The notes under the pieces were generated by a model. That model was not told the origin of the DNA and made no database searches. It saw nothing but the letters and a program-made list of their open reading frames with translations. A program made the position numbers and the translations under genes. From Melittangium boletus DSM 14713 (GTDB taxonomy: Bacteria > Myxococcota > Myxococcia > Myxococcales > Myxococcaceae): a stretch of 64,000 nt of DNA. Location: positions 9,615,765-9,679,764 of the forward strand of contig NZ_CP022163.1 of NCBI RefSeq assembly GCF_002305855.1. The letters run 5' to 3'. Of the stretch, positions 52,273 to 61,118 are shown in pieces; position 1 is the first letter of the stretch; each line of letters begins with the position of its first letter.

Positions 52273-55035
52273 TCAGGGGGCCCAGGGGGGCGCGACGTTC
52301 CAGCTCGAGTCCACGGTGAAGTTGCCGGCCGAGTCCCATTCGGAGCCGAACCCCGCCGCCGTCCACACCTCGGAGTTGAAGTGGCGCAGGTAGCGTCCGG
52401 GGTAGTTGAAGGACTCGAACGAGACTCCGGTGCCGGACAGGCCCGGCTGGGCACAGAAGGTGGCGTCCTGGTCGAACAGGGCCGTACCATTCCGCGCGTC
52501 CTTGCGGAGGCGGCTGTCGGCGTGCCGCAGGTACTGGCCGGGGAAGTTGCGCGACTCGAAGGAGTAGCAGCTCGACTCCGCCAGGCCCGTCACGAGCCGG
52601 AAGGTCGCGTCCTGCTTGAGCGTGGCCGTGCTGGAGCCATCCACCACCTCGGTGAAGCCCAGGCTCTCGAAGTGGCGCAGGTAGCGGTGGGTGTGACCCG
52701 GCGTCGTCACCTGGAAGGACTGGTACGAGGAGGGAACGTTCGCGCCGCTCTTCCACCAGGGGTCCGTGAAGGCCCACGTCGCGTCTTGACGGAAGCCCGG
52801 GGTGTTCTCGAGGGCGTCCACCCAGAGCTCGCTGCTGCGGTGGCGCACGTAGAAGCCGGGCTTGTTCTTGGACTCCAGCGAGAGGTTCGGCGAGCCGTCG
52901 AGCGCCGCGCGGGCACAGAAGGTGGCGTCCTGGTCGAACAGGGCCGAGCCATCCCGGGCGTCCTTGCGGATGCGGCTGGCGGAGTGGCGCAGGTAGTGGC
53001 CGGGGAAGTTGCGCGACTCGAAGGAGTAGCAGGCGGCGTCCGCCAGACCCGCCACGATCTTGAACGTCGCGTCCTGCTTGAGCGTGCCGGGGCTGCCGCT
53101 GGTCACCACCTCGGTGCCCGCCAGGTTCTCGAAGTGGCGCACGGAGCGGTGGGTGTAGCCCGGTGACGTCACCTGCAAGGCCCGGTACTGGCCCACGGGC
53201 AGCGGCCCCTGGTTGTTGATCAACCGCGAGGCGGCGATCAGGTTGAGGTGGGCGGTGCGCACCTGGTTCAGGTCCACCTTGAGGATGGCGCGGTCATAGG
53301 TGAAGAAGCCGTTGATCTCGCCTTCCACGTCGGTGATCTCCGTGTAGACGGACGCGCTCAGGCCCGGCTTGGCCATCAGGTTCTGGAGTCCCTGCACGAG
53401 GCCCACGTAGCGGCTGGTGAGCGCCGCTCCGCTGGTGACCAGCTCGTAGTCCTTGGTCCGGCCGATGGGGCTCCACCAGTGGCCGTCGATCTTCAAGCCG
53501 ATGCCACCGAACTCGCCCAGCACCGCGGCGCGCGTGGCCGAGGGCGTGGGCGAAGCCGGGCCCACGTAGACGTGCCAGTCCGCCAGGTCTCCGTTGCCGC
53601 CATCCTGCGAGCCGCAGCAGTTGATGCCGCTCATGTTGTCCACCAGGCGGTGGGGATCCCACCCCTTCACCAGCGTGGCCAGCCGGGCCGGCTCGTATTG
53701 CCCCCAGCCCTCGTTCTGGATGACCCACGCGATGACGGAGGGAGAGCCGCGGTGCTCGTCGATCATCTCGCGCATCTCCAGCTCGAACTGGGTGCGCGCG
53801 GCGGTGGGCGGCGTCGCCAGCCGCATGGAGGGCATGTCTTGCCACACGAGGATGCCGAGCTTGTCGGCCCAGTAGTACCAGCGTTGGGGTTCGACCTTGA
53901 TGTGCTTGCGGATGAGGTTGAAGCCCAGCTCCTTGTGCTTCTCGATGTCGAACTTGAGCGCCGCGTCCGTGGGCGCGGTGTAGACGCCATCCGGCCAGTA
54001 GCCCTGATCCAACGTGCCCACCTGGAAGACGAACTGGCCGTTGAGCACCGGGCGCAACCCGCCGCCCACGAGCTTGAGGCCCACCGAGCGCATGCCGAAG
54101 TAGCTCGTCACCTGATCCACGACGGTGGCGCCGCTCTTGAGCGACACGCGCAGGTCATAGAGGAAGGGGCTCTCCGGAGACCACAGCTTGGGGCTGGGCA
54201 CGGGGATGCGCAGCTCCGAGCCCACCGCGCCCGTGACGCTGCCCACCTGGGTGGGGCCATTGAAGGCCACGGCCTCGACGGTCTGGCCGGCGATCCCGGC
54301 ACCCTGCACCGTGATGCGCAGGGCCGAGCCGGGCACGTCCGGGGTCATGTCCAGCCGGGTGATGCGCGCCGAGGGCGTGGGCTCCAGCCACACCGTCTGC
54401 CAGATGCCCGAGCAGGGCGTGTACATGATCTCCCCCTGCTGGATGCGCTGCTTGCCAATGGGCTGGGTGCCATTGTCGGTGGGGTCATAGACGCCGACGA
54501 TGAGCTCGTTGGAGCCGCCCGTGAGGTAGGGCGTGATGTCGAAGCTGAAGGCGTCGAAGCCGCCCTGGTGCTTCCCCACCTGCTGGCCGTTGACGTAGAC
54601 GGTGGCCTCCCAGTCCACGGCGCCGAAGTGGAGCTGGACGCGGCGGCCGCTCCAGGCGGCGGGCACGGTGAAGGTACGGCGGTACCACATGCGCTCCTGC
54701 TGCCGCTTGATGCCGGAGAGCGCGGACTCGATGGGGAACGGGACGAGGATGCTCTCGGCGAGGTTCTGCCCGAAGGGCGGCGTCTGGCCAGCGGAGGCAT
54801 TGCCGAACTGCCACTCGCCATTGAGGTTGAGCCAGTCCGAGCGGACCATCTGCGGCCGGGGGTACTCCGGCAGGGCATTGGTGGTGGACACCTGGGAGGT
54901 CCACTGGGTGTTCAAGGGGGACGGCTTGGGCGCCCAGGCGGCCTGAGCGCCTTGGAGCGAGAGCAAGCCACAGAGCAGGGGCAAGAGCCGCGAGGCGAAG
55001 CCCCCAGCGCGTGTGAGACCAGGAGGTCGGTTCAT
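52273..55035 (-). CDS. GH2 family beta-galactosidase-like enzyme with two AbfB domains
   Basis: The 920-residue protein has a signal peptide (MNRPPGLTR... ending GAQA), a GH2 jelly roll with WYRRTFTVPAAW, and a TIM barrel with the acid/base Glu in WVIQNEG and the nucleophile in VYTEITDVEGE. The last ~290 residues are two AbfB (CBM42-like) beta-trefoils recognised by LRHFE, SFESRNFPGHYLRH and QDATF repeats; these bind arabinofuran. It is an extracellular glycosidase on plant-like or bacterial polysaccharide. GGAG lies 7 bases before the ATG at 55035; a GTG at 55047 overlaps that site. Confidence 0.88.
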   Translation of the reverse strand: MNRPPGLTRAGGFASRLLPLLCGLLSLQGAQAAWAPKPSPLNTQWTSQVSTTNALPEYPRPQMVRSDWLNLNGEWQFGNASAGQTPPFGQNLAESILVPFPIESALSGIKRQQERMWYRRTFTVPAAWSGRRVQLHFGAVDWEATVYVNGQQVGKHQGGFDAFSFDITPYLTGGSNELIVGVYDPTDNGTQPIGKQRIQQGEIMYTPCSGIWQTVWLEPTPSARITRLDMTPDVPGSALRITVQGAGIAGQTVEAVAFNGPTQVGSVTGAVGSELRIPVPSPKLWSPESPFLYDLRVSLKSGATVVDQVTSYFGMRSVGLKLVGGGLRPVLNGQFVFQVGTLDQGYWPDGVYTAPTDAALKFDIEKHKELGFNLIRKHIKVEPQRWYYWADKLGILVWQDMPSMRLATPPTAARTQFELEMREMIDEHRGSPSVIAWVIQNEGWGQYEPARLATLVKGWDPHRLVDNMSGINCCGSQDGGNGDLADWHVYVGPASPTPSATRAAVLGEFGGIGLKIDGHWWSPIGRTKDYELVTSGAALTSRYVGLVQGLQNLMAKPGLSASVYTEITDVEGEINGFFTYDRAILKVDLNQVRTAHLNLIAASRLINNQGPLPVGQYRALQVTSPGYTHRSVRHFENLAGTEVVTSGSPGTLKQDATFKIVAGLADAACYSFESRNFPGHYLRHSASRIRKDARDGSALFDQDATFCARAALDGSPNLSLESKNKPGFYVRHRSSELWVDALENTPGFRQDATWAFTDPWWKSGANVPSSYQSFQVTTPGHTHRYLRHFESLGFTEVVDGSSTATLKQDATFRLVTGLAESSCYSFESRNFPGQYLRHADSRLRKDARNGTALFDQDATFCAQPGLSGTGVSFESFNYPGRYLRHFNSEVWTAAGFGSEWDSAGNFTVDSSWNVAPPWAP

Positions 55036-55103
55036 GGGTTTCTCCACGACGCCGACACAAGGGTCGGCAGGGTCCGGGGAAAAACCTGCTTACACGATTC
55101 TCC

Positions 55104-55147
55104 AGGAAATAGCAGGAAAATCCTGATTTACAATGAACCAGGAAATC
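55104..55147. promoter_or_regulatory. Cluster of CAGGAAAT repeats in the GH2/lipoprotein divergent region
   Basis: CAGGAAAT occurs at 55104-55111 and 55140-55147, with CAGGAAAAT at 55114-55122; the last overlaps a near-palindrome CAGGAAAATCCTG (55114-55126). The cluster lies ~70-110 bases upstream of the GH2 start in unusually AT-rich sequence. It may be a regulator binding site. Confidence 0.4.
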
Positions 55148-55290
55148 GTCATCGCCAGAGGAGACGAGTGCATCCCCGCTCGCCTTGTCTCCGACCGGGC
55201 GGCCTCCCTTCCCGCGTCGCTCCAAGGGCCCTGCGGCGAGCACCCACCGAGCCCTACCTTGAGGGACAACCCAGGAACGGGAGGTCATCC

Positions 55291-55833
55291 ATGAAGGGCA
55301 TCAAGGCGATGGTGCTGGGGGCGTCGGCGGCGGCCCTGATTTTCAGCGTCGGGTGTCAGTCGGATCAGCCGCGAGACACCCAGCGGCAGGAAGAACTCGA
55401 GAGTCCCCAGGACACCCAGGGCACGGGTGGATCGGGCATGGGCCTGGATGACTCCTCGGTCCCCAGCGAGGACACCCTCCGCGGCATTCCGGGACAGGAC
55501 TCCGACGTGCACTCCCCGACGCCCGGCTCCGCCCAGATGGGAAGCGGCGCCACGGAAGAGCTGGTCCCCCTCCAGCAGCGCGACCTGAACACGGGAAGCA
55601 CGGCGGAGCCCGGCATCGGCGGAGCGGGCGGCACGGAGCCCCAGACCCAGGACACGGACACCCGCCAGATGAAGAAGGGCCCCAATGCCAATGGCGTGCG
55701 GGCGCTCGGCAATGAGACGGGCTCGCGCACCAACGCGACGGGCTCGAACATCAGCACGGACACCAATCCCACCGAGCCGCGCCAGAACGCGAAGAGCCAG
55801 GTTCCCGGGCCCCGGGACAATCCGAACCGCTAA
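55291..55833 (+). CDS. Small hydrophilic lipoprotein of low complexity
   Basis: The 180-residue protein has a lipoprotein signal (LIFSVGCQ) and a body dominated by Gly, Ser, Thr, Gln, Asp and Asn without predicted structure. GGGAGG lies before the ATG at 55291. No family is recognised; it could be a surface spacer or matrix protein. Confidence 0.7.
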   Translation: MKGIKAMVLGASAAALIFSVGCQSDQPRDTQRQEELESPQDTQGTGGSGMGLDDSSVPSEDTLRGIPGQDSDVHSPTPGSAQMGSGATEELVPLQQRDLNTGSTAEPGIGGAGGTEPQTQDTDTRQMKKGPNANGVRALGNETGSRTNATGSNISTDTNPTEPRQNAKSQVPGPRDNPNR

Positions 55834-55844
55834 TCCGGCAGGCG

Positions 55845-57152
55845 TCAGGCCAGCGGCAACATCAGGACGAAGCGGGCGCCGCCCTCGGCGCGGTTCTCCG
55901 CGTGGAGTGAGCCTCCCGCGCGCGCGACATACTCCCGGCACAGGGCGAGCCCCAACCCGGTGCCCTTGCCGGGAGGCTTGGTGGTGAAGAAGGGCTCGAA
56001 GAGCCGGGGCAGCACGTCTGGAGGAATGCCCGGCCCGTTGTCATCCACCTGGACGCACACCCCGCGCTCCTCCCGCCGCGCCCTCACCGTGATGTGAGCG
56101 CAACGCTCGGGCCGCGCCTGCTCCACCGCATCCACCGCGTTGAGCAGCAGGTTCACCATCACCTGCACGATGTGCCGCTGTCCCAACCGCACCGCGGGCA
56201 GCTCCGGCGTGAGCTCCAGCGACACGTCGCATCCCGCGCCCATGCGGACCGAGGCCAGACGTCCCGCCTCGCGCAGGGCCTCCCCCAATTCCCCTCGCTC
56301 CTCCTCGCCCATGTGACCGGCGCGCGAGAAGTCCTTCAGGTCCATGACGATCTGCTGGATGCGCAGCACGCCCTGTTGGGTCTCCTGGAGCAGGCTCTTG
56401 AGTTCCGCCCGGTCCAACGGCCGCGCCTCGTCATCCGCCTCGTGCTCCAGGAAGTTCAGGTTGGCCTTCACGAAGGCCAGGGGGTTGTTCACCTCGTGCG
56501 CGACCCCCGCGGCCAGCTGTCCCACCAGCACGAGTCGTTCCACCTCGGCGCGTTCGCGCTCGGCGCGCCCCCGTAGACGCTCGCTCTCCGCGAGCTGCTC
56601 CAAGGCCTGGAGCCGCGCCTGGTGGGCCTCTCGATGTGCGTCGAGCGCGCGCCGGTACACGCGCGTGCCGAAGAGCGCCAGCGACAGGAGCACGACGCTG
56701 CTGAAGGACTGGAGCGCCAGCATGCGGGGCGGCATACCGGCCATGACGCTCACGACCAGCACCGCGACGAGCGACGCCCCGCCGCTCACGAGCGTGGGCA
56801 CGCCGCTGTCGGGCGAGAACAGGGCCAGCATGAACGGCAGGGCCCCGAAGAAATGGATGTAGGGGCTGAACGGCCCTCCGCTCCAGTGCACGAACGACGT
56901 GGCGGACATCAGCCCCAGGAGGCCGCCGATCACCCCCGCGCGAGTCGGCGAGAGCCACCCCTCGCCCACGCGTAAGCCCATCCCGAGGAAGATCCCCACG
57001 AGCAGCAGTTGGGAGACCACGAACGGAACGATCAGCGTGCCCGACACCAGGCAGTGGAACAGCAATCCGCAGAAGAGGCAGATCGCGCCGTTGAAATAGC
57101 TTTTCTTCTGGACGTCCAGAAGGGCCTTCGCGTCGGAGGGATCGATCGCCAT
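55845..57152 (-). CDS. Multi-TM sensor histidine kinase
   Basis: The 435-residue protein has six hydrophobic segments in the first ~165 residues, without a large extracytoplasmic loop. A coiled-coil-like helix follows, then HisKA with H219 in GVAHEVNNPLAFV and an HATPase domain with DNGPGIP and GKGTGLGLALCREYV. It senses within the membrane or through a partner. It is the last gene of the minus-strand run that begins at eno, 61 bases after the TPR lipoprotein gene; no response regulator is adjacent. Confidence 0.88.
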   Translation of the reverse strand: MAIDPSDAKALLDVQKKSYFNGAICLFCGLLFHCLVSGTLIVPFVVSQLLLVGIFLGMGLRVGEGWLSPTRAGVIGGLLGLMSATSFVHWSGGPFSPYIHFFGALPFMLALFSPDSGVPTLVSGGASLVAVLVVSVMAGMPPRMLALQSFSSVVLLSLALFGTRVYRRALDAHREAHQARLQALEQLAESERLRGRAERERAEVERLVLVGQLAAGVAHEVNNPLAFVKANLNFLEHEADDEARPLDRAELKSLLQETQQGVLRIQQIVMDLKDFSRAGHMGEEERGELGEALREAGRLASVRMGAGCDVSLELTPELPAVRLGQRHIVQVMVNLLLNAVDAVEQARPERCAHITVRARREERGVCVQVDDNGPGIPPDVLPRLFEPFFTTKPPGKGTGLGLALCREYVARAGGSLHAENRAEGGARFVLMLPLA

Positions 57153-57213
57153 CGCGAGGGCGATGCTACACCCCGGCGTCGCACCTCAATGCAGCAGCAA
57201 GGACGGTGCCAGC

Positions 57214-58350
57214 TCAGGGGCACTTCTTGAGCTTCGTGCCCGCTTGGGCGATGCGCGCGCACGCGGAGGCCACGGTGCCCTCTTCCTTGAGTTCGCGGGC
57301 GAGCGTCGCGGTGCGCAACTGCAACTCCACGTCCTTGGCGTGGTCCGGCTCGGCGCTGAGGCTCGCGAGGATGCGCAGGGCGTCCGCCTTGCGTCCGAGC
57401 GTGACGAGCAGTCCGGCCAGCTCCGTCATCTCCCGCACGTCGGAGCCGGAGACGGTCTCGAGCGCCTTGGCCAGCTCCTGCTCGGCGGCTTCGCGCTCGC
57501 CGCGGCCCAGGTGCAGGCGGGCGATGGCCACGTGGATGATGGCGCGATCCTTCACGCGCAGTGACTCGCGGTAGGCGGCGAGTGCATCCCCTGGCTTGTC
57601 CAGCTTCATGGAGATCTCACCGACGAGCTCCCACAGCGTGGGATCCCGGGGGGACTGGCTCGCGGCCTCTCGGTAGGCGGTGGCGGCGGCGGGCAACTGT
57701 CCGGCGCGCACCAGCTCGTCCCCGAGCGCCGACATCAGCAGCGGATCCTTGAGGCCCTTGGACGTCGCCTCGGTCAACAGCCGCAGCGCATCGGGGTGGC
57801 GTCCATCCTTGGTGAGGATGTCGACGGCGCGCATGACGAGCGGGGCCTTGAGGGAATCGGGGCTGGCCTCGGCGGCGAGCAGCAGGTGCTGGACGGCGGG
57901 ATCCTTCTCACCTTGCTTGAGGTGCAGCTCCGCCAGTTGCTCGAGGGCGTTGTAGTCCCGGGGATAGAGGGCCAGGGCCTTGCGCAGGGCGCTCTGGGCT
58001 TCCTCCACGTGACCGAGCTGGGCGTGGATGAGGCCCAACCGGCTCCAGTTGGTGGAGCGCTTGGGATCGCGCTGGAGGGCGGTCTCGAACTGGGTGAGGG
58101 CGTCGTTGAGGCGGCCCATGGACAGGTACACCTCGCCGAGGGCCGCGGGCAGGCGCGGATCCTCCGGGGACAGCGACTTCATGGTGTCGAAGGACGCCAG
58201 GGCCGCCTCGAAGTTGCCCTGGAGGTATTCGGCGTTGCCCTTGATGTAGTAGCCCTCGGCCTGCTCCTTGGGACCGGGCATCTTGGGGCCGTCGTCGCAG
58301 GCCGAGCACAGGAGGAAGACGAGGGGCAGGACACGCCAGCGCGAATGCAT
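57214..58350 (-). CDS. TPR-repeat lipoprotein
   Basis: The 378-residue protein has a lipoprotein signal (LLCSACDDG) and TPR repeats over most of its length, for example GNAEYLQGNFEAALASFDTM and WSRLGLIHAQLGHVEEAQSA. It would be a periplasmic or outer-membrane scaffold. It follows the TolB-like gene by 18 bases. Confidence 0.88.
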   Translation of the reverse strand: MHSRWRVLPLVFLLCSACDDGPKMPGPKEQAEGYYIKGNAEYLQGNFEAALASFDTMKSLSPEDPRLPAALGEVYLSMGRLNDALTQFETALQRDPKRSTNWSRLGLIHAQLGHVEEAQSALRKALALYPRDYNALEQLAELHLKQGEKDPAVQHLLLAAEASPDSLKAPLVMRAVDILTKDGRHPDALRLLTEATSKGLKDPLLMSALGDELVRAGQLPAAATAYREAASQSPRDPTLWELVGEISMKLDKPGDALAAYRESLRVKDRAIIHVAIARLHLGRGEREAAEQELAKALETVSGSDVREMTELAGLLVTLGRKADALRILASLSAEPDHAKDVELQLRTATLARELKEEGTVASACARIAQAGTKLKKCP

Positions 58351-58368
58351 GGGACGGAGCTCCAGGCT

Positions 58369-59403
58369 CTAGAAGTGCCAGGCGATGCCGGCGTTGAGGT
58401 CGAGGTTGAGGCCACTGCCCAGTCCTCCATCCGCGAGGCCGAGCGTGGCCTGGGCGAGGTTGGTGGAGGCCTCGAGCTGCACGCCGAGGTGGCCGAAGAA
58501 GAGGTATTCGAGGCCGACGAAGCCGATGACGGTGGGCAGCGCGCCCGTCTGGCGGAAGATGCCGAACTCGCCGAAGGACAGCTGCACGCCCAGGCCCAGA
58601 CCCCAGTAGGGGCGCAGGGGCCGATCGATGTTGTGGTAGTGGCGCAGTCCGAGCACGCCCGGCAGCAGGTTGAGGCCGCCCTTGGTGTTCTCCTGCGACG
58701 AGGAGACGTAGGTGATGCCCACCTGGGCGAACACGGCCCACTCGGGGTGGAACTGGTAGCCCAGCTCCACGTCGCCGCCCGGGTTGAACGAGGACAGGTT
58801 GGAGATGAGGCTGTTGTTGACCCGGAGGCCGGTGAGGAACGAGCCCGCGCCCGGGGCGTTCTTCGGGCCGGAATCCTCCTGCGGGGGCGGACGGCCATCG
58901 GCCTGGGGCACGAGCGTGGCGAGGAGTTGATCCGCGAGCGTCACGGCGGCGCGAGGCAGGGCCTCCCGGGAAGCCACCTCGATGCGGGGCCGGCTCAAGG
59001 CGTGTCCGCGCTCGGCGTCCACGAGCGTGAGGGTGAGCAGGTAGCGCGAGCCGAAGGAATCCACGCGGCCGGTGACGACGTAGCGGGCACGGCTGGCGCG
59101 GGACGCCTCGTCCTCGCACGAGCCATCCACGCAGGCGCCGGCTTCGCGCACCGCCTCCACATCCGCCTCGGTGGACACCGCGAGGCGCGGGGACTCGGCG
59201 AGCCGGCTCACGAGGAGCGCGGTGAGGCCGGGGGCCTCGTCCTTCGTGCCCGCCTCCGCCTCCAGGGGCAGCAACACGAGGCGCAGGGGCGCGGCGCCCC
59301 CGGCGGAGGAAGACGCGGGAGTGGCGTCAGCGGACCATGCCTGGGTGGCCGCGAGGAGCAACAGGGCGAGGAGCAACGGCGGAAGACGGCTCACGGGGCG
59401 CAC
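58369..59403 (-). CDS. TolB-like N-domain fused to outer-membrane beta-barrel
   Basis: The 344-residue protein has a signal peptide ending WSAD, then a domain typical of myxobacterial envelope proteins (LVLLPLEAEAG, ARYVVTGRVDSFGSRYLLTLTL), as in the TolB N-terminus. The second half (~190-344) is a beta-barrel with a terminal WHF that fits the BAM signal. The function is unknown. It lies 27 bases downstream of the nlpD-like gene and 18 bases before the TPR gene. Confidence 0.75.
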   Translation of the reverse strand: MRPVSRLPPLLLALLLLAATQAWSADATPASSSAGGAAPLRLVLLPLEAEAGTKDEAPGLTALLVSRLAESPRLAVSTEADVEAVREAGACVDGSCEDEASRASRARYVVTGRVDSFGSRYLLTLTLVDAERGHALSRPRIEVASREALPRAAVTLADQLLATLVPQADGRPPPQEDSGPKNAPGAGSFLTGLRVNNSLISNLSSFNPGGDVELGYQFHPEWAVFAQVGITYVSSSQENTKGGLNLLPGVLGLRHYHNIDRPLRPYWGLGLGVQLSFGEFGIFRQTGALPTVIGFVGLEYLFFGHLGVQLEASTNLAQATLGLADGGLGSGLNLDLNAGIAWHF

Positions 59404-59430
59404 ACTCTAGTACCAGATGGCGTCGTGTGC

Positions 59431-60306
59431 TCACGACGCGGGCAGGGGGCCCAGGTAGTCGAGCGGATCCACCGGCTTGCCATCGACGCGCACCTCGAAG
59501 TGCAACTGGGGACCGCTCGTCTTTCCCGAGTCGCCCACGGTGGCGATGACCTGGGCGCGCCGCACCTTCTGGCCCGTGCGCACGCGCAGGTCGCGATTGT
59601 GCGCGTAGAGGGTGATGAGGTGCTCGGAGTGCCGCACGATGACGATGAGGCCGTAGCCCCGCTGTTCACCCGCGTACAACACCTCGCCCTCCTGGGCCGT
59701 CTTGACGGGCGTGCCCGTGGGCACCGCGAGATCGATTCCATCATGGGGCTCGCGCCCCTTCTTGCCGAAGCGGGCGTACAACACCCCGCGCAGGGGCCAG
59801 TCCAGCGTCCCCTTCGTTTCCGGCACGGGCCGGGCGGGAGCGGGCTTGGACGCGGTGGGCCGCGAGGAGGGACGGGAGGGCGAGGAGGCCACGGGGCGCG
59901 CCGCGGGGGCGGGCTTGGGCGCGGCGCGGGCGGGCGAGGACTCCGTGGCCACGGGCACCGGCCGGAGCTCGGCGTCCGGGATGATCAACTCCTGCCCCAC
60001 GGACAGGGAGCGCGGATCATCGATGCCATTGGCCGAGGACAGGGCCTGCACGCTGACACCATGGTTGAGGGCGATGCGGTAGAGCGTCTCGCCCGGGGCC
60101 ACCGTGTGCCGGAGGGCGACGAGTTCCGGCTCGGCATGGGGCTCGCGCAGCTCGCCGAGCACCAGGGGAGGACCGTCCGAGGGAAGCGCGGAGGAGCTGC
60201 CCAGCGCGGGGGACGTCAGTGCACAGCCGGCGGTGGAGGCGAGCAGCGCGATCAGCACGAGCCACGAGGGCCGCGCCTGACTGGCCGCCGCCCTCCGCAA
60301 CCTCAA
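59431..60306 (-). CDS. NlpD-like lipoprotein with LysM and LytM (M23) domains
   Basis: The 291-residue protein has a lipoprotein signal (ALLASTAGC, C28), a LysM domain (HTVAPGETLYRIALNHGV, ~82-125), a Pro/Ala-rich linker and a C-terminal LytM domain (~175-285). H-x3-D is kept (HDGID), but the second motif reads QLHFEV, with Gln for the first His of H-x-H, as in E. coli NlpD (RLHFEI). It is therefore more likely an activator of a cell-wall amidase than a peptidase. The start TTG overlaps the surE stop (TTGA) with GGGGAGGGGA upstream; a longer reading to 60348 is less likely. Confidence 0.85.
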   Translation of the reverse strand: MRLRRAAASQARPSWLVLIALLASTAGCALTSPALGSSSALPSDGPPLVLGELREPHAEPELVALRHTVAPGETLYRIALNHGVSVQALSSANGIDDPRSLSVGQELIIPDAELRPVPVATESSPARAAPKPAPAARPVASSPSRPSSRPTASKPAPARPVPETKGTLDWPLRGVLYARFGKKGREPHDGIDLAVPTGTPVKTAQEGEVLYAGEQRGYGLIVIVRHSEHLITLYAHNRDLRVRTGQKVRRAQVIATVGDSGKTSGPQLHFEVRVDGKPVDPLDYLGPLPAS

Positions 60307-61091
60307 TCCCCTCCCCTGCCCGAGCCCGGGTAGCCCTCGAGCGTCCACCCCTCCAAGGCCTGGAGGGCCTGGAGATCGGTGAGCTCGAAGTTGAGCGGGG
60401 TCACGGAGATGCGGCGATCGAAATGGACGGCATTGCAGTCACTGCCGGGCAAGTCCTCGTGCTGATAGGAGCTGCCGCCGATCCAGTAGTACTTGCGGCC
60501 GCGCGGATCTTCCTTCTCCACCACGTCATAGCCGTAGGAGTGACGGCCCAGGCGGGTGATGGCGTAGCCGGTGGGCTCGCCCTTGGGGATGTTGACGCTC
60601 AGGAGCATCCGCGGGGGCAGCTGGGGCTGGGCGAGCGCCGCGGCCACCAGCGAGCGGGCGAAGCGCGCCGCGTGCTGGAAGTCGAAGGGAGCGCGCGACA
60701 CGAGGCTGAACGCGATGCTGGGGATGCCCAGCAGCGCCGCCTCGCGGGCGGCCGCCACCGTCCCCGAGTAGTTGACGTCATCGGCCAGATTGGCCCCGTG
60801 ATTGATGCCGGACACCATGATTCGGGGCCGATCATCCTTCAGGAGGTGGTGGACCGCCAGATATGAGCAGTCCGCCGGGGTGCCATCCACGGCGAACCAG
60901 CGCTCGCGCACCGGGGTGATGCGCAGGGGGCGCCAGAGGGAGATGGCGTGGGAGGCCGCGCTCTGCTCGCGATCGGGCGCCACCACCCACACCTCCCCCA
61001 GGGGACTGACCGCCTCCACGAGAGCGAGCAAACCATCCGAGAAGTAGCCGTCGTCGTTGGAAACCAGGATTCGGGGTTTTTTGTCGGCCAC
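60303..61091 (-). CDS. surE: 5'-nucleotidase SurE
   Basis: The 262-residue protein has the SurE metal site: NDDGYFSDGL at the start, VVAPDREQSAASHAISL, then SGINHGANLADDVNYSGTV. It removes phosphate from nucleoside monophosphates in stationary phase and stress. The gene sits 27 bases after eno and overlaps the NlpD-like gene by four bases, echoing the surE-pcm-nlpD order of enterobacteria without pcm. Confidence 0.95.
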   Translation of the reverse strand: MADKKPRILVSNDDGYFSDGLLALVEAVSPLGEVWVVAPDREQSAASHAISLWRPLRITPVRERWFAVDGTPADCSYLAVHHLLKDDRPRIMVSGINHGANLADDVNYSGTVAAAREAALLGIPSIAFSLVSRAPFDFQHAARFARSLVAAALAQPQLPPRMLLSVNIPKGEPTGYAITRLGRHSYGYDVVEKEDPRGRKYYWIGGSSYQHEDLPGSDCNAVHFDRRISVTPLNFELTDLQALQALEGWTLEGYPGSGRGGD

Positions 61092-61118
61092 GTCTCTCGC
61101 TCGCTCTCGTAGGGGGAC

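Noticed and set aside
52320..53200. Near-repeated DNA in the 3' part of the GH2 gene
   Set aside because: Explained by two tandem AbfB protein domains, not by a DNA repeat element.
52174..55833. Long plus-strand frames opposite the GH2 gene
   Set aside because: Antisense shadow of the GH2 coding sequence; only the part from 55291 (the lipoprotein) has a ribosome site and a signal peptide.
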